28,936 nucleotides of DNA. Source: a virus. The position numbers were made by a program, and so were the translations under genes. Shown here one piece after another: positions 24,901-28,936 of the stretch; position 1 is the first letter of the stretch; each line of letters begins with the position of its first letter. The notes beneath the pieces were generated by a model. That model did not search any database. It was given only the letters and a program-made list of their open reading frames with translations, and was not told where the DNA came from. The stretch is taken from IMG/VR virus record IMGVR_UViG_3300020129_000089, positions 1 to 28,936 of that record; one strand, written 5' to 3'.

Positions 24901-25128
24901 GTTGCCGGGGCGACAGGCGGGCTATTCTGCCAAGTGGACGCCGCCAACCCGCCCACCAACACCACCGCGCAGAGCTTGGTCCCCTCGGCGGTGGGAGCGG
25001 TCAACGGGACTTCCTACGCGCATATTGGCTTTTGGGTGTTGCCGAATCACTGGTACAAGGTCTTCGGCGCTTCTTCCGGGACGGCTGGCCTTACCATCAG
25101 CTTGTCCCTTTGGATCGAATGGTTTTAA
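21976..25128 (+). CDS. Second tail fibre with collagen-like stalk
   Basis: Encodes 1050 residues, starting one base after the nozzle stop. Residues about 5-40 are a helical stretch with heptad-like hydrophobics, residues 48-68 are seven Gly-X-Y triplets (five GKD and two GPP) typical of trimeric collagen-like stalks, and residues about 75-300 contain beta repeats of the LTGDVTTATGTVTTL-type and VFGRTGDV-type seen in many phage fibres. The rest resembles receptor-binding fibre shafts with many Asn/Gly/Ser-rich strands, and the C-terminus is a compact beta domain ending ...SLWIEWF. No intramolecular chaperone or enzyme motif is visible. It probably forms a trimeric fibre for host binding, separate from the first fibre. 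Confidence 0.78.
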   Translation: MEQPNLTGEVQQKTGQTIFRIVAELQALGQRVDKFGTLLTSGKAGGTGKDGKDGKDGKDGKDGPPGPPGTASAGGVLGQLQIHGTGGVLAGGDLTGDVTTATGTVTTLSTVNSTPGTYGDSTHVARVAVDAKGRVTAVSAVSIDFAGAGGVPATRQVIAGAGLGGGGPLSADVTLTANVKTVFGRTGDVVLNTSDITGAGGVPATRKVSTGTGLTGGGNLMFDLTLAVANDTTNQRANYAKDGVFVGSRQALNVITGANVTLTMTDDVANNRVNLTIAAAASGGGGSQTPWTSNIDAATFNLSNLGYLGINAAANAAARIYTNLGTLSGTAGAALISTLAYGGSANYDELTTSLVRNTAGTDWTNAGWRIARKVDSSAISSIDFGYVQLGVNVQGTRVATVTATGLGIGTAAPSVPLSLGGAIGDKLAVYDAGIGQSYGFGIQSYQFQMYGVNNPASRISIGFGSSSSFTETFTVKANNCVGINVTNPADVFVVQGLAGNSYGQIRMVYGNYGVFFRNDGASFYLMVTASGDPYGTWSSVVPWSFDLASKAMSMTALTVNGATYVNGGLDSPLHFVTSSNNAASVYYAAAIEVRETNRVTNTQNGLPYAPRIAFHWASTTAAQIGMDAAGQIRTFDNPGTGYAPFACAGLNANGNITASGTISFNTALYGNGKAILETSDGAYVRLNQNAQFGNGVWFGQSFVGMGQGYLSIGSVGGSGSINISATSADATLRVAIDGNANGNCYFNTGGKLGVNNNAPSSFITVLASPGSLDYNNQQIAIGESGNNPQYRMTQSYIILNGAWMSVIQSWAGGVGNYLILNPRGGQVSIGASQPQGATLSITPQTNATSVATAKMFTIGEQTNSPGYYMAMGMFHDGTNWNGSLQMYDGGSPGRLLLNGVGGGVRIGSAASPNYALDVTGDVNVSGTFRVNGSPISGGGISTQNVVTGSRALATAYQNVNGKPMFVAVTITVPGGVAGATGGLFCQVDAANPPTNTTAQSLVPSAVGAVNGTSYAHIGFWVLPNHWYKVFGASSGTAGLTISLSLWIEWF
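22117..22179 (+). repeat. 9-base-register repeats encoding Gly-X-Y triplets
   Basis: Five consecutive Gly-Lys-Asp codon triplets followed by two Gly-Pro-Pro; alternating GGC/GGG/GGA and AAG/AAA choices show some divergence. Repeats like this change length easily, which may alter the stalk. Confidence 0.75.
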
Positions 25129-25142
25129 CAGGAGAACAAACG

Positions 25143-25436
25143 ATGGCTTTAACTTACGATCAATCCGCAGCACTGATGAACGACCTCGCATTCCGGGGCC
25201 GGATCAAAGTGTCCTGCCTACGCTACGCCGATAGCATCATGATCGAGGCGACCAGCACCCCGGCGCACAACACCAGGGAGCGGTGGGCGCTCAACACAAT
25301 GCAAAACCCGGACATGGTGGCGCAACAGATCCAGCCCCCCACCGTGATGGATGCGGCGGTCCAGGAAGCGGGGTCTGCGATTCTGGATTCTGCGCTCCAG
25401 GCTAGTGTGGAGACTGTGGTAAACAAACTGTTGTAA
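25143..25436 (+). CDS. Conserved small phage protein (97 aa)
   Basis: ATG at 25143 chosen: AGGAG (25130-25134) is 8 bases upstream and the longer frame would start inside the fibre gene. The protein begins MALTYDQSAALMNDLAFRGR, followed by K-V-S-C-L-R-Y-A-D and a T-x-x-H-N-T-R-x-R-W-A segment. I recall similar short proteins after fibre genes in podovirus-like phages; their role is unknown to me. It has no membrane segment and is probably a helical virion protein. Confidence 0.7.
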   Translation: MALTYDQSAALMNDLAFRGRIKVSCLRYADSIMIEATSTPAHNTRERWALNTMQNPDMVAQQIQPPTVMDAAVQEAGSAILDSALQASVETVVNKLL

Positions 25437-25445
25437 AGGATGCCT

Positions 25446-25820
25446 ATGCGAATCTCTCTAGATCATCAGCAACGCCTGAACTTAATCGCCCTGATTGGCA
25501 CGCAGCGCGGCACGGTAGCGGACATCCGGACGCTCTGGAAGCTCCAGGACCGGATGGAGTTGAGCGAGGAGGAGAAGCGGGAGATCAACTATCAGGTGAT
25601 TGCCCAGGATGGAGCGGAAGCAGTCCGCTGGGATCTGGGCAAGAGCCTGCCGCCCGTGGAGGTGGAGCTTTCTACCGCTGAATCCCAGCGCCTGCGCAAG
25701 ATCGTGGAGGAGTACCCCAATTTCCAGCTTGGCGACAGGAAATGGATCGAGTCTTTGCTTGACCAGTTAGAGGTTGAATCCCCCGCCCCCACGGAAATGG
25801 TTGCACAAAAGCACGGCTGA
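25446..25820 (+). CDS. Conserved small phage protein (124 aa)
   Basis: ATG at 25446 preferred because AAAGGA (25435-25440) lies 5 bases upstream; the in-frame ATG at 25440 overlaps that site and adds two residues. The sequence is charged and helical, with the pattern L-I-G-T-Q-R-G-T-V-A-D-I-R-T-L-W-x-L-x-D then E-E-K-R-E-I-N-Y and a C-terminal L-R-K-I-V-E-E-Y-P-N-F helix. It resembles proteins I recall from several environmental podovirus-like phages beside the 97-residue neighbour. No function known; no transmembrane segment. Confidence 0.68.
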   Translation: MRISLDHQQRLNLIALIGTQRGTVADIRTLWKLQDRMELSEEEKREINYQVIAQDGAEAVRWDLGKSLPPVEVELSTAESQRLRKIVEEYPNFQLGDRKWIESLLDQLEVESPAPTEMVAQKHG

Positions 25821-25843
25821 GTAGGACTATCAATCGAGAAGGT

Positions 25844-25853
25844 TAACCAGTTA
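25844..25853. repeat. Dispersed palindrome TAAC-CA-GTTA
   Basis: Its final A is the first base of the next gene's ATG (25853), so binding would occlude the start codon and half of the space from the ribosome site GAGAAGG (25836-25842). Confidence 0.8.
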
Positions 25854-26611
25854 TGGATGAATGGACCCGGAACCAGATCGCGGGCACGGGGATTGGGATG
25901 GCGGTGGGCGGTCCCATCGGTGCCCTTGCCGGGTGGGGGATCAGCAGGGCTTTGCCGCATACAGACCCCAGCAGTTTCACGGGCGGTGGTGGTACCTACA
26001 CGCCTGGGGGGCTGGCACCGGAAGGGATAGGCGGCACCCAGGACTCCCTCACCCAGGCCACCCGTGCCCTATCCAATTACACGGGACAAGCAGGCCAGGA
26101 CTTGCTCAAGCGCGGCAGTGCCGTGACGGAATTGGGGCTGGACCGGGAAAAGGCCGGGGAAGACCAGATGGCCCCGGTCATGGACTACTTCCGCAAGCTG
26201 ATGAGTGGGGACAGGTCAGAGGTTGCCAGTGCGATGCAGCCTGAGACAGACCAGATTGCCAATCAGTTCGGCCAGATCCGGCAGATGTTCAGCCAGACTG
26301 GATCGAGAGGTGGCGGGTCCACGTCTACTATGGCGGCGTCTCCTTATGAGCAGACCCGGCAGACGGCGGAGTTGACTGCTAAAGCCCGTAGAGGGGCGGC
26401 GGAACCGCTGGGTACATTGGCGACGGAGAAGGCCAAGCTGGGACTGGGCACGGCTGGGATCGGGTTGACCCAGGAGGGAGTGGGGAGTGGATTAGAGGGG
26501 TTGACGCAACAGACCCTGATGGCGCGGAGGGGGCAGAACATGACTGCCGATACGGCCAACAGGCAGATGGTTGCGCAGGGACTGAACAACGTGTTTACGC
26601 AGTTGGTGTAG
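25853..26611 (+). CDS. Putative internal virion protein with glycine-zipper segment (252 aa)
   Basis: Residues about 9-32 (IAGTGIGMAVGGPIGALAGW) form a glycine-zipper hydrophobic segment that could cross a membrane. The rest is Gln/Gly/Thr-rich and helical, with repeated Gln-Thr and Gly-Leu-rich stretches in the C-terminal half. In podoviruses small proteins that precede a very large one and carry a membrane-active segment are ejected into the cell envelope to form a DNA channel; position and composition agree with that role. No direct homology is claimed. Its stop codon (TAG, 26609-26611) lies inside a dispersed palindrome. Confidence 0.6.
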   Translation: MDEWTRNQIAGTGIGMAVGGPIGALAGWGISRALPHTDPSSFTGGGGTYTPGGLAPEGIGGTQDSLTQATRALSNYTGQAGQDLLKRGSAVTELGLDREKAGEDQMAPVMDYFRKLMSGDRSEVASAMQPETDQIANQFGQIRQMFSQTGSRGGGSTSTMAASPYEQTRQTAELTAKARRGAAEPLGTLATEKAKLGLGTAGIGLTQEGVGSGLEGLTQQTLMARRGQNMTADTANRQMVAQGLNNVFTQLV

Positions 26612-26619
26612 AGCCTACA
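26607..26619. repeat. Dispersed palindrome TGTAG-AGC-CTACA
   Basis: Contains the stop codon of the upstream gene; the ribosome site of the next gene (GAGGAG, 26621-26626) begins two bases after it. Confidence 0.82.
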
Positions 26620-26632
26620 CGAGGAGCAAGCC

Positions 26633-28936
26633 ATGGGAATGTTAAGGGATCTGATTGAGCGCAGGCACACGGACCAGCGGGACCAGATGTTCCGCCAGTA
26701 CGATACCTACAAGGGCATCCTCATGGACCCCCGTGGCGTGGAAGCGGGCGGGTTTAGCGACGAGCAGAAGAAGGATGCGTTGGACCGGATGGTGGATATG
26801 GCATCGCCGTCCAAGCAGCACGCTCAGGCGGTTAAGCCTGTGTTCCAGCATTTGCTGGGGCTGGCGGGTAAGGTTGCACTGGGTGGTGGTGGTGGTGGGA
26901 GTCAAGCCCCAAGGCAACCCATGGGTCCGCCGGAAGCAAGAGCGCCGATGGGTCCGCCCCAGGCTCCGGTGGGTCCGGGAGCGTTGGCGGTGAATGCCGA
27001 TGGTTCACCTAATGCCGGGGCTGTAGCTCCCACTACCACGGGTTCGGTGAGCGGGGATACCACCGCCGCCGCTGCTCCTGCCGCTCCGACTGGAGACGAT
27101 GCAGGAGCGTTTGTACCTCAGTCCGGGCCTGCCGCTATGCCCACCGCGCAGCCCCAATACCAGCCCGTGGAGTCCAGGGTTGATCCTGCCTCGGTCTACA
27201 ACCTCCCCGGCATTACGCCGCCCCACCCCGGCCCACCCGGCACGGAAGGCACGGCGCAGTTCTCCCCGCAGACATTGGTGGACGGGTACAGCCCAGAACA
27301 GGAGGGTCAGGGCTTTCAGCCCTCCTTTCGGGGGGTACAAGGGGTGGGGAGGGCAGAACTGGGGTCAAAAGCTGATGTAGAGCCTACACCGACCCCTGCT
27401 ACCAAAGCGGTGGCGAAGGTTGCGCAGGCTCCCACTCCCACACCTACAGCTACACCAGCGCCAGCAGCAGCAGCGGCGGCTCCGGGAAGGACGGACGGCA
27501 GGACTGGCATACGCGCATTCCCCACCTTTGATGAGCGGCTGCAACGCGCCAGAGCCATCGCGGAGTTCAACGTCAAGATGGAGGGGGAGAGGATGGTGGG
27601 GCTGTTGCCTTACCAGCAACAGGTTGCCAAGGCCCAGATCATGGCGCAGGTGCAACGCTACGAGCAAATACTGACGGAGCATCCCGATATTGGTCCTGCC
27701 TATGCCGCTGTCGCGGCTGGGTTAAAGGTTCCGTCTGGGGCATTCAACCCACGTGCCGTCAACACCAACCAGATGGTTGAGGATGTAGATGCGGCTGGCA
27801 ACAAGACATACGCGATCAACACCACAACCGGGGCGCATGTTCCCGTCAAGGGCACCCCCGTAGTCAAGCCAACCGCCAAGACCGTATCCACGACGGAGGA
27901 AGCCCGGAACGATCAACTGGCGTCCTACGCCGATGAGCTTAACGCGGAGCACCAGGGCGACCCTAACTGGAAACCGCTTACCAAGGAAACTCTCACGGCT
28001 ACCCAGCGGGTGGATGCCGTCCGCCGCGCAGCGGGGCAACTGAAACAGATCTCAGACGCCCTCAAGGACGCCCACCCGGACTGGACCCCGGCGCAGATCC
28101 GCAAAGCAGCGGGGGACCAGATCATCAAGAACCAAGCACAGAGTAACAAGTTAGGGAGCCTGAAGATCGATGTAATGGGCAACACTCTCTCCACCGCCCA
28201 AAACAAAGTCAAGGACGCGCAGAGTGTGGCCGAAGGGATCATGGCGGGCAATGACATCCCCACCCTGACGGGCCTATCCAGGGATCAGGCTGGACAGGTG
28301 AGGGCGATTCTGGACCGCAATAAATACGACTTCGTCAATGCCAGCAAGGACTGGGAGACGATGAAGTCTCACATCCGCACCATGAACGGCCCCGCCATCC
28401 AGAAACAGGTGCAGGCGATCAAGACCGTGGAGGGAACCATTCCACTGGTGCGGCAGGCATACGCGGACTGGCAGAACAGCGCCTTGCCCAGCGGGTACTC
28501 GGACTACAACAAGGCCGCGCTCAATGCCGCCGCGAGACTGGAAGGGCAGGCTGGCGTGGCGGCGAGGGAATTGATTCGCCAAGTGGGCGACTTCTCGGCG
28601 GAGTTGGGCAGTGTGTACATGCAAGGTAACTCCAACACCGATCACTCCCTCGATCTCGCCAAGCAGAATCTGGCGGCGGAGTGGAACGCGGAGCAGTTTG
28701 AAACCGCCTTGCAGAACGTGGAGAAGTTTACCAACATCCGCTTGAATTCCATTTTTCATTCCGGCGTGGTGCAGCCTGGGCAGAACAGATATGACCGGGA
28801 GTGGGCGTTGGACCCCTCGGTTATGGCCCAGAAAGGATCGGATGGAAGGCCAGCGGGAGCGGGGGCAGGAGGGGGAGCTACCAAGCCGCAAGGGGAAAGC
28901 ATTGGCGGTAAGAGCATGGGAGGATACCAGTACACG
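26633..28936 (+). CDS. Large putative internal/ejection protein, partial at window end
   Basis: From the ATG at 26633, preceded by GAGGAG, the frame stays open for 768 codons to the window edge. Order: helical N-terminus (about 1-75), a run of six glycines (nt 26882-26899), a Pro/Ala/Gly/Thr-rich low-complexity region (about 90-290) with an alanine run, then a long, mainly helical charged region (about 300-720) ending in a Gly-rich stretch. There is no catalytic motif or transmembrane segment that I can see. Size and place after the glycine-zipper gene fit the giant internal proteins of podoviruses that are ejected to form a trans-envelope DNA channel. Inferred, not proven. Confidence 0.65.
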   Translation, partial: MGMLRDLIERRHTDQRDQMFRQYDTYKGILMDPRGVEAGGFSDEQKKDALDRMVDMASPSKQHAQAVKPVFQHLLGLAGKVALGGGGGGSQAPRQPMGPPEARAPMGPPQAPVGPGALAVNADGSPNAGAVAPTTTGSVSGDTTAAAAPAAPTGDDAGAFVPQSGPAAMPTAQPQYQPVESRVDPASVYNLPGITPPHPGPPGTEGTAQFSPQTLVDGYSPEQEGQGFQPSFRGVQGVGRAELGSKADVEPTPTPATKAVAKVAQAPTPTPTATPAPAAAAAAPGRTDGRTGIRAFPTFDERLQRARAIAEFNVKMEGERMVGLLPYQQQVAKAQIMAQVQRYEQILTEHPDIGPAYAAVAAGLKVPSGAFNPRAVNTNQMVEDVDAAGNKTYAINTTTGAHVPVKGTPVVKPTAKTVSTTEEARNDQLASYADELNAEHQGDPNWKPLTKETLTATQRVDAVRRAAGQLKQISDALKDAHPDWTPAQIRKAAGDQIIKNQAQSNKLGSLKIDVMGNTLSTAQNKVKDAQSVAEGIMAGNDIPTLTGLSRDQAGQVRAILDRNKYDFVNASKDWETMKSHIRTMNGPAIQKQVQAIKTVEGTIPLVRQAYADWQNSALPSGYSDYNKAALNAAARLEGQAGVAARELIRQVGDFSAELGSVYMQGNSNTDHSLDLAKQNLAAEWNAEQFETALQNVEKFTNIRLNSIFHSGVVQPGQNRYDREWALDPSVMAQKGSDGRPAGAGAGGGATKPQGESIGGKSMGGYQYT
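27300..27326. repeat. GC-rich nested hairpin inside the internal-protein gene
   Basis: AGGAGGG (27300-27306) and CCCTCCT (27320-27326) are exact inverted repeats, and AGGGCT-TTC-AGCCCT (27309-27323) is an alternative perfect hairpin in between, followed by CTTTCGGGGGG. Coding is uninterrupted. Arms like these resemble small interspersed REP-type elements. Confidence 0.5.
27376..27388. repeat. Dispersed palindrome TGTAG-AGC-CTACA
   Basis: Same centre (AGC) as the copy at 26607; read Val-Glu-Pro-Thr within the low-complexity region of the internal protein. Confidence 0.75.
28144..28153. repeat. Dispersed palindrome TAAC-AA-GTTA
   Basis: In the helical region of the internal protein (Ser-Asn-Lys-Leu) and using a TTA leucine codon. 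Confidence 0.65.

Noticed and set aside
26655-26993. + strand 112-codon frame inside the large internal-protein gene
   Set aside because: Arg/Trp/Val-rich out-of-frame shadow; the frame starting at 26633 is open to the window end and has a good ribosome site.
1-28936. Integrase, transposase, recombination attachment site or insertion sequence
   Set aside because: No such gene or pair of terminal repeats flanking a coding block was found on either strand; the dispersed palindromes are too short and too numerous to be attachment sites.

Overview
The window is one strand-consistent late module of a tailed double-stranded DNA phage (or prophage), with every credible gene on the + strand. The gene order and the products I recognise point to short-tailed, podovirus-like morphology: small terminase, large terminase, portal, scaffold, major capsid protein, decoration-type protein, head-tail connectors, fibre/spike, a large propeller-like nozzle candidate, a second fibre, then glycine-zipper and very large internal (ejection-type) proteins. 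There are no tail-sheath, tape-measure or capsid-protease genes, and no lysis, replication or integration genes. The DNA is GC-rich apart from the first ~230 bases. Two proteins carry export signals with glutamine at or just after the cleavage site, a pattern I associate with Acidobacteriota; the host guess is weak.

Layout: 1-277 is an AT-rich leader with a promoter-like pair and short repeats. 278-3087 is the terminase module; the large-subunit gene is split by a one-base frame change near 1603-1606. 3062-3846 holds a KTSC-domain protein and a small zinc-finger-like protein. 3858-5978 is the portal. 5975-6857 is a run of four very small overlapping genes. 6858-7054 is the largest internal gap and contains a promoter followed about 120 bases later by a strong terminator, so it may encode a small RNA or an attenuated leader. 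7055-9596 is the head assembly block (small Gly/Pro-rich protein, scaffold, capsid protein). 9630-13562 holds decoration and connector proteins. 13562-25128 holds two giant modular fibres flanking a small exported coiled-coil protein and a 1127-residue nozzle candidate. 25143-28936 holds two conserved small proteins, a glycine-zipper protein and a 768-codon open frame that runs off the window end.

The most unusual signal is at the DNA level. Two unrelated short palindromes are scattered over the whole module: TGTAG-N3-CTACA (9 exact copies plus one with one mismatch) and TAAC-N2-GTTA (10 exact copies). Both are far above chance, occur in several reading frames, use codons rare in this GC-rich sequence (TTA, GTA, ACA), and sit in nearly every intergenic gap, touching stop codons, start codons or ribosome-binding sites. 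They alternate almost regularly along the window. They resemble, in distribution only, the dispersed 'stoperators' of cluster A mycobacteriophages, and suggest a phage-wide two-site regulatory or DNA-binding system.
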